Shown: piece after piece, positions 1-13,200 of the stretch | Numbering within the stretch: position 1 is the stretch's first letter | Layout: each line of letters begins with the position of its first letter | Origin: Plotosus lineatus | Taxonomy: Eukaryota; Chordata; Actinopteri; Siluriformes; Plotosidae | DNA length: 64,000 nt | Direction of reading: 5' to 3' | Assembly: GCA_024760905.1 (NCBI GenBank) | Contig: CM045731.1 | Location: 57,535,125 to 57,599,124 of the forward strand | Notes under the pieces: generated by a model | Seen by the model: the letters and a program-made list of their open reading frames with translations, nothing else | Database searches by the model: none | Told to the model about the DNA's origin: nothing | Position numbers and translations under genes: made by a program

Positions 1-233
1 TCTGTCAGTATGGCTTCCTGTGAGTGGTTAGAGCATGCTCTTTGTGTGTCTGTATTTGCAGGCATCCTGTTCATGACATCGGTTTCGCATGCAGTGACGC
101 CGCTAACAGTCGCAAAACGCAAAGTGGAAATAAGAAGCCATTTCGTGTGCATGAGGTGCAACCTAAGATTGATCTATATATCAAAGTACAGGGAGAGAAA
201 CTGAGCTAAATATAAAAGCAAGAAGAAGAAAAG

Positions 234-2795
234 ATGCCTCAGAGCTGTGCTTCTCTGGTCGTGTTTGCCCTGGGTAAGAACCATTTATGATTTTATTGGT
301 CCATAAAAAGGTCTTGTGAGGTTTCGAAAAACGTTTGTGTTGCTTCACATGGTTTATTCAAGCATGTGGTTTTAACCTGATATTCAAAATATTATTTACA
401 CATCAACTGTTTTCACTGTGGGTTCATATCAATATACCGTACATTTATTCAAGCTTAATTTATTTTGATTATAATTTATTTTACGTAATCCCAACCATCT
501 CAGAGATTTTGAGATTGCGTTTCTAGTCAGTGGTCAGGATTTTAAACAATGTTTTTTTTTGCTGTTTTTTGTTGTTTTTGATTATTAAGAGAAACACTGG
601 AATTTGTTTATCTTCTGCTTTATATTTAAAATAAATAATACAGATTATCTGCCTTATTCATGGTTCATTAATTCATATATAATAAGTAATTAAGCACTCA
701 TTTATTGTTAAGTTTGTTTTTTGAAACCCCCCAAACCTCTTCTATACTGGGAGTTCCTAGTGTCCAGAAGGTTGTGAGTTCAAATTCCAGAGCTCCTATT
801 ATTAATCTTTTAATTTTTAAATTTTTGTTGGAGTTTTTTTTTGTTTGGCGTTTATTTGGAGGGGGGTGTAAAACTGAATAAAAACATCCTTGTGTATCCG
901 TAGCCTAATTACTCACTCACTTAAGAGCTGAACCACTTGATCCTATTAGATCCTATCCCAACCGACTCTCTGCAGGAGCATGGTACACCCTGAACGGTTC
1001 ACCAGTCCATCACAGGGCAACACACAATCAGTCCGCTCACACTATTTTAAAACTGGCGCAGTTTGGAACAACCAGTTTACTTAATGTGCACGTCTTTGGA
1101 CTCTTGGAAGAAACTGATGTACCCAGAAGAAAACCATGCAAGCGCGAAAAGAATGTGCAAACTCCACATTGAAACGCCCTCGCCGAACCCAGGAGTCAAA
1201 CCCAGGAACTTCCTGCTGTGAGGTGGATGTGTAAACCATTACGCCTCCGTGACACCTGTAGCCGAAATAAATGGACTGAATTGAAAGGTCCGGCAGTGGT
1301 GTGCGTCCAATGACAGATATTTTTTCAGATATGCTGCATATCTGTTAGAATTTTTTTTTTTTTCTTTCTGATTTTAATTTTCAAATCAGGCAGTGGTGGC
1401 CTGGAGGTAAAAAGTTCTAGATCGCTGATCCTAAGGTTGGGGGTTCGAGTCCCTCTCTCCACAAGGTTGTCAGTGTCCCCCCAGTGCAGCTAACTTGATT
1501 ATCAAAGGCTGGCCATGTCTCTCACTGTCTATGGAGAGAGGCATGTAAAAGAACCATTACTGCCTTTCGCAAAGAGTAGGCCACATAGCCGTCAGTGTGT
1601 TTCTGCCCCTTGCGAAAGGGTTGTGCCAGGTAGGGCATCCGACGTAAAAACCGACGCCAAATCAAACATGCGATGATTCGCTCTGGGCGACCCCTGAGAA
1701 AGAAGGGAACAACTGAAAGGAAAAGAAGTTTTCAAATCAATTCTGATTAGAATTCAGTCCACTTCAAGATAGGTACTTTTAATATTATTATTAATTCTGT
1801 GATGCATGATGGGAAAAAACAGTATTTTATAAAGAAATGTAAGATGTTGATACAAAGGAAGGCCAAAGATGTGTATCTGGAACATGCAGTTAAATGATGC
1901 TGTGAATTTTCCGCATCCGGGAACTCTGCCCATATTTGATCTGTTTCTTTAGATTTTTTTTAAGATTTAGCATTTAACATCATTAGAGCTCTAGTGGTAT
2001 AGTGCGCTGGATCACTGATCCAAAGGTTGGGGGTTCGAGTCCCACTCTCCACAAGGTTGTCACTGTCCCCCCCCAGTGCAGCTAACTGGGTTATCAAAGG
2101 CGGGCCATGTCTCTCACTGTCTATGGTGAGAGGCATGTAAAAGAACCATTGCTGACTTTCGTAAAGAGTAGCTGCAAAGCCGTCAGTGTGATTCTATCCC
2201 TTGCTAAAAGGGTTGTGACAGGAAGGGCATCCGACGTAAAAACCTCTGCCAAATCAAACGTGCGAATCAGATGATTCGCTGTGGCAACTCCTGAGTAAAA
2301 GGGAAAAAGCCGAAAGGAAGACAGACAGAGCTCATCATGTGTTGAAATAACTCCAGAAGCACATGGGTTTTCTTTTAAGGTAAATGATGAGTGCAGATGT
2401 GTATTAGTGAGTTATACTGAGAAAAGTACTTAAAATAAAATAACATAAATAAAATAAAATAAAAGTACTTAAAATATCAACCAGTTATGAGTTCTTCTCT
2501 GAAATAAATTATTATTAACATTTAAAAATTGGCATGGAATCCCCCCAGTTTTCACTCACAGTACAAAGGCATTCACATTAAACTAACTGGCTTAGTGTGA
2601 GTGTAAGCGTGACTGTGAGTGTCAATGGGTGTTGGTGTTGCACTGCAATGCTCTTTCAAACTGTTCAGGGTGTGCTCCCACCTTTGCCGGAGAGTCAGCC
2701 AAGATAGTCTTCAGCCTCCTGACAACCCTAGTAGGAAGTGGTTCAGCAAACGTATGAAGGGTGAAAATTAAGTACGTAATATTAATATTTTATAT

Positions 2796-2848
<53 letters not shown>

Positions 2849-5800
2849 CCTTCCAGTGGCTGTGTTGTACAACTGTACTATCACAAGTGCTTCAGGCTCC
2901 ACCACTACAAATGAATCTGGAACAGCTAAGAATAATTCCGTGAGCACTGAGATTGGGGTTCAAATAGATCACACATCCACAGTGGCGTATGAGGGCACCC
3001 CAGAGGTCACTAATTTCCCAAACACAACACTTCCTCCCAGTTCCAATGAGACACATGATGGTCATCACGGCAACCACACACATGGAGAGTCCCCACAGAC
3101 ACAATATAGCAGCACAGCATCGAACACAGAGAAAAATGCCACCATATCTAGCACAACTGCCAATACATCTACCACCATGAAGTCTACTAATGAAGGTAGG
3201 GCATCACTTCATGCACCATATACTACATACACCACACATACTGCATATACCACACACTAAATACACCACATATTACTAGTCCTCAAAAAATTAGCATATT
3301 GTGATAAAGTTCGTTATTTTCGATAATGCATTGCTAAAAATTAAACTTTCATATATTTTAGATTCATTGCACAACAACTGAAATATTTCAGGTCTTTTAT
3401 TGTTTTAATACTGATGATTTTGGCATACAGCTCATGAAAACCAAAATTCCTATCTCAAAAAATTAGCATATCATCACAAGGTAGTCTAAACGAGCTATTA
3501 ACCTAATCATCTGAATCAACCAATTAACTCTAAACACCTGCAAAAGATTCCTGAGGCTTTTAAAAACTCCCAGCCTGGTTCATTACTCAAAACCGCAATT
3601 ATGGGTAAGACTGCCGACCTGACTGCTGTCCAGAAGGCTATCATTGACACCCTCAAGCAAGAGGGTAAGACACAGAAAGAAATCTCTGAGCGAATAGGCT
3701 GTTCCCAGAGTGCTGTATCAAGGCACCTCAGTGGGACGTCTGTGGGAAGGAAAAAGTGTGGCAGAAAACACTGCACAAGCAGAAGAGGTGACCGGACCCT
3801 GAGGAAGATTGTGGAGAAGGGCCGATTCCAGACCTTGCGAGACCTGTGGAGGCAGTGGACTGGGCTACAGGTGCCGCATTCCCCAGGTTAAGCCACTTTT
3901 GATCCAGAAACAGTGGCAGAAGCGCCTGACCTGGGCTACAGAGAAGCAGCGCTGGACTGTTATTCAGTGGTCCAAAGTACTTTTTTTGGATGAAAGCCAA
4001 TTCTGAATGTCATTCGGAAATCAAGGTGCCAGAGTCTGGAGGAAGACTGGGGAGAAGGAAATGCCAAAATGCCTGAAGTCCAGTGTCAAGTACCCACAGT
4101 CAGTGATGGTCTGGGGTGCCATGTCAGCTGCTGGTGTTGGTCCACTGTGTTTTATCAAGGGCAGGGTCAATGCAGCTAGCTATCAGGAGATTTTGGAGCA
4201 CTTCATGCTTCCATCTGCTGAAAAACTTTATGGAGATGAAGATTTCATATTTCAGCACGACCTGGCACCTGCTCACAGTGCCAAAACCACTGCTAAATGG
4301 TTTACTAACCATGGTATGACTGTGCTCAATTGGCCTGCCAGCTCTCCTGACCTGAACCCCATAGAGAATCTGTGGGATATTGTGAAGAGAAAGTTGAGGG
4401 ACACCAGACCCAACACTGTGGATGAGCTTAAGGCCGCGATCGAAGCATCCTGGGCCTCCGTAACACCTCAGCAGTGCCACAGGCTGATTGCCTCCATGCC
4501 ACGCCGTATTGAAGCAGTCATTTCTGCAAAAGGATTCCCGACCAAGTATTGAGTGCATAACTGAACATAATTATTTGAAGGTTGACTTTTTTGTATTAAA
4601 AACACTTTTTTTTTTAATTGGTTGGATGAAATATGCTAATTTTTTGGAGATAAGAATTTTGGGTTTTCATGAGCTGTATGCCAAAATCATCAGTATTAAA
4701 ACAATAAAAGACCTGAAATATTTCAATTGGTTTGCAATTAATCTAAAATATATGAAAGTTACATTTTTATCAGTACATTACAGAAAATAATGAACTTTAT
4801 GACAATATGCTAATTTTTTGAGAAGGACTAGTGTGTATATATATATACCACACTACATACACTACACACATTACATATACCACCCACTGCATACACCACA
4901 TGCTACATACAACACACTCACTGCATGCACCACACACACTACATACATCACACACTGCATCCATCAAACACTGCATACACCACACACTACATATACCACA
5001 CAGAATGCATGCACCACATACTACATACTGCACACCACACACTACATACACCATACACTACATATAGTAAACACATTACACATAATGCACGCTCATGTAC
5101 TTAGTATTTTTACATTTACCCTTATAAACAGTGCGGCACTGTGGCATAGAGGTTAGTGCGTCCGCCATACAACAAGACAGTTCTAGGTTCGGGACCTGGA
5201 CTCAGCGAGGAGGTTTCTGTGTGGAGTTTGTATGTCTTCGCTGTGCTCTGTCCTCTGGGTAGTCTGGTTTCCTTCAAAGACAAGCACACTAGGGTGATTT
5301 TTTTTATGTTCTGTTTCTTGTCTCAGCGTTAGCAGCTGGGCTACTATTTTTATTAGGTAGGACGCTGGTGATTAGCACTGAGAAAGGAGTTCACTTCATC
5401 TTTGAACTTTTGTCGGTCTCTTATGGCCACAATTTCCTCAGACAGACCGTTCCACATTTGAACTGTAGCAGGTAGGAATGATCTCTTGTGAGAGTTTGTT
5501 GCAGAGAACATGGGTTCAAGGGTAGCTGAGTGTTGAGCACCAGTCTGCCGGATTACTCATTCCACAACTTTAGGCTTTAGGAAGAGACTGGTCAGAAGGG
5601 CAGGAGCATCTCCATAGTACATGCGATAGATAGGGCACCAACTTCTATTTTTTGCTGGAGGGGATGGACCTGCTTGGCTTCAAATTGCTCATGTGGGAGA
5701 TTTATTATTTAATGGCCCTTCACTGAATGGCATCAAGCCATGACAGGGAGAATGGTGATGCTGCCATCCAAACTGAGGAGGTATATTCTATATGTGACCT

Positions 5801-6624
5801 GACCATACTCTTATAAATCATTGCTCTCTGGTCTGGGCTTAGATATGGTGATATTCTTCTCAATTGGCAAAGACGCCTTCCAGCATTGGATGCCATTTTC
5901 TTAATAATGTGTTTCCAGGAGAGTCCTTTCCAAATAGTGATTCCCAGTAGTTCAACTTCATCCTACCTCTATTAGGATGGTATCCATGAACTGGAAATCA
6001 GGGTGGATTCCTGCAGCATCCTGCAGTCAACTTACTGTGACACTTTTGCATTTATCAGCACCAAAGAGGACATTCCAGCAATTTGCCCATTTGTAGGTTT
6101 CAGTTAAGTCCTCATTTAGGGATTTGGCTGCTGATGTTCTGAAGTGTCTGTCTCTTATTATGCTCATTACTGATGAGTCATCTGCACACAGGATTGCTAT
6201 GTTTTTCAATTTCTCAGACAGGTAATCAATGTAGATGATGAACAGCAGTGGGCCAAGGATTGAGCCCCGAGGGACACCTGCATTAACCAGTTTAGCAGTT
6301 GAAACAGTTCCGTTGATAGTTACTCTCAGTTCCCTATTGTTAAGGTGGGCTTCAATCCATTTCAGAAGACAGTCTTCTAGACCCAGGGCTTCCAATTTGG
6401 CTACTAAACCTTTGTGCCAAACCCTGTCGAAGGCCCTGCGAATATCAAGGCATATTAGCCTTTTGGATATTATATGGATTGGATATTTTCGATTGCCCCT
6501 TGGTTCGAGTGTGAATGCTTGTGTGTGTTAGCCCTGTGATGGTCTTGCAAACTGTTCAGGGTGTCCCCGTCTTTCCCGGAACCTGAGGTTTTTTTATATC
6601 TGATATTGATATTTTGATTCAGGA

Positions 6625-6696
<72 letters not shown>

Positions 6697-7978
6697 GATT
6701 AATGACTTCATCTGACAGAAAACATGCACAAATGACTCTATAATAAGTTAATTAAAATTCAGAGACTATAAATATGCAAATTAAGTGGACACATGGCCCA
6801 CCCCTTTTCATGGTAATGTAGGGATTCAATGAAATGTATTTTCATGTTGTAAAGAGATTCTTCTTAAATTATATGATACAAAAATGCTAATTAATTCAAT
6901 TCACTAAAGACAGAAAGACACACAAAGGGTGAGACATAAAGAAAGTGTGTCAGAGAGGAAAGGTTTGACTTGAATATATAATTAACCAGGAAGAAGTACA
7001 ATATTATTTATATTTATTATATTATTATAAATTTAACGTATTAATGATTAAGCTTATAAACACAAATATGTTTATATTAAACCAGACTTTAATGTTTTTA
7101 TGCCCACTCTATTGTTCAATGTGTATCTGCTCTCTCGCTCTCATCTTTACTGCATGAAGTCGAGCGCTGCAGGTTTCAGTCCACATTAAAAAGAGAATGC
7201 GTCGTTGGAGTGAATGTGGTCATCAGTTAAAGCCGAGATGTGAGCAGGTGGCATCTAGAGTCAGTTAGTGACAGTTTTCTTCTGATAATAGACATGTGAC
7301 AGTCATGCTCCGAGCAGTGATCACTTCAGAGCGCCAGGGAGACCGCACAACAACCATACAACAACCACACAAACACGACACAACAAGTGTACACATACAC
7401 AACTAGCCAAACAGTACACAACTACACAAGTACCACTCAACAAGCTCATAGCTACACAGAAACTACACAAGTCCAGAATTACATAACAAGTGCACAACCA
7501 CACAGCAACTACACAACAATCACACAACTACACAAATCTACATAAATTTGGCATTTAGACGGTCTATGGGGCTGTTGCTCTCTTCCTCCACAGTCTTGTT
7601 ATGAACAAAAAAGATGGAGTGATTCAAATCAAAAGTACAGCCAGATGTGTCTATAAATAGATATAAATGTGTGGAAAAGTCTGTGCACTATTCGTCACTG
7701 ACTTTCACTCATTCAGCCTTTTGTAAAAACTCCTAACTTCCTTAAACTAAAAATTCATGATGTTTGCATGTAAGATGTAATTTGCAATGTAAGAACATTG
7801 CATCTACATTTACAGCATTTGGCAGATGCTCTTATCCAGGACGATTTACAATTATCTTTTTTTTTATACAACTGAGCAATTCAGGGATAAGGGCCTTTCT
7901 CAAGGGTTCAATAGGAGTGATCGTGGGGACTGAGGGGGGGAGCAAAAGAGAGGGAGGGAGTGAGAGAGGGGGCAGAGC

Positions 7979-8015
<37 letters not shown>

Positions 8016-8523
8016 CGAGATAGAGAGAGAGAGAGAGAGCGGGAGGGAGGAGCAAGAGAGAGCGAGAGAGTACACACATGTACTATAGTCAGTTTGTCTT
8101 TTTTTTTAACTTTACTAACCGCAACAATCTTGTGCTCTTTCTAACTCTTGCACTTTCATGTACACTCACGTACACTTCAGAACATCACCCAGAAGTTTCA
8201 TCCAAGTGCTATTAAAATATCCCCACTTTCTCCATCTATCTTAGTGTGAAGAGTTTACATTATATTTAACATGCTTGAAAATAAATAAAAGGGTTACTCT
8301 GAATGTACTGACATGAAGTGAAGCGCGCTAATATAAACTAACAAGGAATTCAGAGAGGATTCTTAAGTCTTACTCAAAAATATTTTGAATTTCTCTACAG
8401 TTACTGGATGTTTGAGCTAAAGTGAAAGGATTTCTGAGAGGATATTAAGCTGAAATTTATATGATCTAATTATTTATAAATAATGAGCTCTCTCGTTCTC
8501 GCTCTCTCTGTATGTATGTGTGT

Positions 8524-8597
<74 letters not shown>

Positions 8598-10262
8598 TAT
8601 AGTATATATATATATATATATATAGTCCTTTTCAAAAAATTAGCATACTGTGATAAAGTTCATTATTTTCTGTAATGTACTGATAAAAATTAAACTTTCA
8701 TTATATGTTAGATTCAGTGCACGCCAACTGAAATATTTCAGGTCTTTTATTGTTTTAATACTGATGATTTTGGCATACATGAAAACCCAAAATTCCTATC
8801 TCAAAAAATTAGCATATCATGAAAAGGTAGTCTAACCGAGCTATTAACCTAATCATCTGAATCAACCAATTAACTCTAAACACCTGCAAAAGATTCCTGA
8901 GGCTTTTAAAAACTCCCAGCCTGGTTCATTATTCAAAACCGCAATCATGGGTAAGACTGCCGACCTGACTGCTGTCCAGAAGGCCATCATTGACACCCTC
9001 AAGCAAGAGGGTAAGACACAGAAAGAAATCTCTGAGTGAATAGGCTGTTCCCAGAGTGCTGTATCAAGGCACCTCAGTGGGACGTCTGTGGGAAGGAAAA
9101 AGTGTGGCAGAAAACGCTGCACAACCAGAAGAGGTGACCGGACTATGAGGAAGATTGTGGAGAAGGGCCGATTCCAGACCTTGGGGGCCCTGTGGAAGCA
9201 GTGGACTGGGCTACAGGTGCCGCATTCCCCAGGTCAAGACACTTTTGAACCAGAAATAGCGGCAGAAGTACCTGACCTGGGCGACAGAGAAGCAGTTGCT
9301 GGTGTTGGTCCGCTGTGTTTTATCAAAGGCAGGGTCAATGCAGCTAGCTATCAGGAGATTTTGGAGCACTTCATGCTTCCATCTGCTGAAAAGCTTTATG
9401 GAGATGAAGATTTCATTTTTCAGCACGACCTGGCACCTGCTCACAGTGCCAAAACCACTGCTAAATGGTTTACTGACCATGGTATTACTGTACTCAATTG
9501 GCCTGCCAACTCTCCTGACCTGAACCCCATAGAGAATCTGTGGGATATTGTGAAGGGAAAGTTGAGAGACACCAGACCCAACACTGTGGATGAGCTTAAG
9601 GCCGCTATCGAAGCATCCTGGGCCTCCGTAACACCTCAGCAGTGCCACAGGCTGATTGCCTCCATGCCACGCCGTATTGAAGCAGTCATTTCTGCAAAAG
9701 GATTCCCGACCAAGTATTGAGTGCATAACTGAACATAATTATTTGAATGTTGACTTTTTTTGTATTAAAAACACTTTTTTATTGGTTGGATGAAATATGC
9801 TAATTTTTTGAGATAGGGATTTTTAGTTTTTCTTTACTTTTTGCCAAAATTATCAGTCCATTTCAGAAAATAATGAACTTTATCACAATATGCTAATTTT
9901 TTGAGAAGGACTAGTGTGTGTATATATATATACATGTTTCGGCTTTTCCCTTTTTCAGGTGTCGTCAGAGCAACTCATCTGATTCACACATTTGATTTGG
10001 CATAGTTTTTTACGTCGGATGCCTTTCCTGACGCAACCCCTTAGCAAGGGACAGAACCACGCTGACGACTTTGCAGCTACTCTTTACGAAAGTCAGAAAT
10101 GGTTCTTTTTACATGCCTTTCACCATAGACAGTGAGAGACATGTCCAGCCTTTGATAACCCAGTTAGCCGCACTGGGGTGAAAGTGACAACCTTGTGGAG
10201 AGTGGGACTCAAACCCCCAAGCCTAGGATCAGCGAACCAGCGCATTATACCATATATACCAC

Positions 10263-10294
<32 letters not shown>

Positions 10295-13200
10295 AAATTG
10301 GGCCGATGGCGTAGTGGTTAGAGCGTAATGATCAGAGTCAGAGTAGTTAGATCCCCACTGTACTAAGACCCCTGGGCAAGGTCTTAACCACAAGTGTGCC
10401 TCTGTTCACCCAGCAGTATAAATGGGTACCAGTAAAGATATATTGGGAAGGTAACCTGCAATGGACTAGCGTCCCATTCATGAGGAGTTGAACTCCAAGG
10501 TGCTTCACGCTACAGAAACCAGGGATAAGCACCGGCCCGATGAGCCACTATGGCTGGGGTGTAAAAAGCCCAACAGACTTTACCTTTACCTTACTTATAT
10601 ATGTATGTATGTATGTATATATATATATGGGTATTTAAATATATCTGCAGGTTTTCTGAGAGGATTCTTAAGTCATATCAATAAATGCTCATAATATCAA
10701 CAGCTAATATTAACTAGTGATGAGAAATTTCACTGATAGAATTTCTGGGAGCCATAAACAAAAAAACCCATAACATATAAATAATATTAGTTAGCTTCTT
10801 TTTAGATAAACTGATCGGACTTCTTGGATGGATTTTTAGGTAATATTACTTAATGTTTAGATTTTTACTACTATATCTGGACTATTGTTAATATGAGCTA
10901 ACCTGAGAAGATTTCTGATAGGATATTTAGATCAGTATTTGAATAATGTGATATGATGTGTGTGAATTCCTAAGTGTTTCAGTTTAATGGTCGATCGCAG
11001 TTCACACTTTCACACTTTTTTACGTACACTTCTGTGTTTGCAGGTTCACCGTCTGATAGCAGTGGGAAAGGTGCCGGTAAGAGTTGATAAGTTTATTCTT
11101 CTTTCCACAGTGAGCAGGAAAAAAAATGTTCATTTATTTATTGTACCCATATTTACCTGCGTGTTTCCTTTTAATTTGTAGGGATCTTCTTTCTTATTGT
11201 AATCATAATCATCATCATCGCACTTGCTGTCATCCTGTACATTCTTTGGAAGAAAGGAAGGGCAAGTGGAAATTTAAAAAAAAATTGTATGTATGTATGT
11301 AGCCCTGCAAATGCCTGGCAAGCTGTCCAGGGTGTACTCTGCCCTTGCCCACAATCAGCTGTGTGGAGATTGCATGTTCTCAAAGTGCTTGCGTGGGTTT
11401 CCTCTGAGTATTCCAGTTTCCTCCCACTGTCCAAAAACATCAACAGTAGGCTAAAGGCCTGTTCTAAATTGTCCCTAGATTTGAGTCTGAGTGTGAATGA
11501 GTGTGTGAGTGTTGGTCCTGTGATGGTCTGATGAGCTGTCTAGGATGTAAGCCCTCACACAGCGCTGGATAAGATGAGCGCCAGCCTCCCTGGAACCCCA
11601 ATTAGGATTAAGTGGATCAGAAACTGAATGAATGAATATATGTATCAATTTATACATAAAGTTTAACAATGAGGTTTTTCACATGTCTGAGTAATGTTTT
11701 GTATGTATGTGTGTGTCCAGAGATACTCCTTTGACCTGACAAATGAGGAGCATGACACTCCACTCCGGAGTGTTGAGACCATGGGAACCTTTGAACAAAC
11801 CAAAGGTGAAAAAAGCTGATTCAGATTGGGGGTTGAGAGTTAAAGAGAGAGCGAGCTTGAGAGATAGAAGAAAAATAGATAGAGATAAAGAAACAGATAA
11901 GCAAAAAATAATTTAAACAGAGACAGAAGGAGAGAAAGAGTAAAGGAGGGAGCCAGAGAGAAAAAGAAAAAAGAAAAAGAGAGGAGAGAGAGAAGGAAAT
12001 GGGAAATTTAGGGTGAAACCTAAAGTGAAAGAATTATAGCAGAGAGAGAGTGAGAGAGTAACAAAGAAGTCAAGATAAATAAGGGGAAAGTGTTGTTAAA
12101 GCGCACGTGTGTGTGTGTGTGTGTGTGTGAGTGAGTGTGTGTGTGTGTGAGAGAGAGAGAGAGAACTAAAAATAATTAATAATTTTATTGTTTTGAATAT
12201 TAATCTTTTAAAATAAGATTAATATAGTATAGATAACCAAGTTCTTTTTTTCCTGACTATCATTATTATTTAAAATAAATTAAAGTCACAGCTGTGACTG
12301 GTGGCAGATGCCACGTTAACATTGTTCATTTTCAGTGAAATGGAAAGTCTGGTTTTAATCCTAACCACTGAAACAATATGAACACAGTATAGAGATTGTC
12401 ATTTCCTTCCGTATTCGTTCAACGAGAGATGTGACAGTGAACGCAGACCAACCCTGCGCCTCTCTGTGGTAGAACTTCAGAAGCTGCTAAACATTTAATA
12501 TGACATCATCAACTTCTGTATTTAAAACATTTACATCTAAAAACTGTTTTCACGATGAGCTACAAAACAATAAATGACGACATAGGTATTTCTTTAGGAT
12601 CGTAAAATGATTAGTTCTCATTGACTTCCTGCTCCGAGATTTGTTTTAAGCCAATTAACAACTTAAACCCTGAACACTGTTATGGAATTGCACTTGGTTA
12701 TGAACATCACTCAGCTCGATCTACTCTTATCCTCCTCTAAACTAACCCTCTCTCTAATATGCATCTTTGCACAGGATCTACCTCAAATCTGGACTACATT
12801 CAGGAGGACAATCCTAACAAAACCGGTCCTGTTGCCAATGGATGTTCTGGAGAGATGCCAGACCAGACACCAGACAGACAAATTGGTGAGAGGGTAAAAC
12901 AAACAGTGGAGATTGATGACTGATCACATGGAACTGTGGTTATGGGTGGTTGGTCAAGTAGAACCATATTTATCATTGATTGGTCAGATGGCACCATGGG
13001 TATCAGGGATATGTCAGGTGGAACCATGGGTATCAGTGATTGGTTGGATGCAACCATGGTTACAACTGATTGGCCAGATGGAACCTTGGATATCAGTGAT
13101 ATGTTGGATGGAACCATGGTTATCATTTACTGATTGGATGTAACTGAGGTCATAAGTGATTGGTCAGATCAAGCCATGGCTATCATTGATTGATTGGATG

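Noticed and set aside
211..217. TATAAAA upstream of the mucin-like start codon as its TATA box
   Set aside because: It is only 17 bases before the ATG, so transcription would start after the chosen start codon. It is probably chance in AT-rich DNA.
1435..1455. tRNA gene suggested by a perfect B box
   Set aside because: There is no cloverleaf or aminoacyl arm. The sequence is the head of a SINE found many times in the window.
2892..3104. Antisense ORF over the mucin-like exon 2
   Set aside because: It shadows the Ser/Thr-rich exon; the + strand frame has splice sites in phase.
12913..13143. ORF of 76 codons after exon 6 of the mucin-like gene
   Set aside because: It is the 30-bp minisatellite read in frame; read-through from exon 6 meets a stop within about 12 codons.
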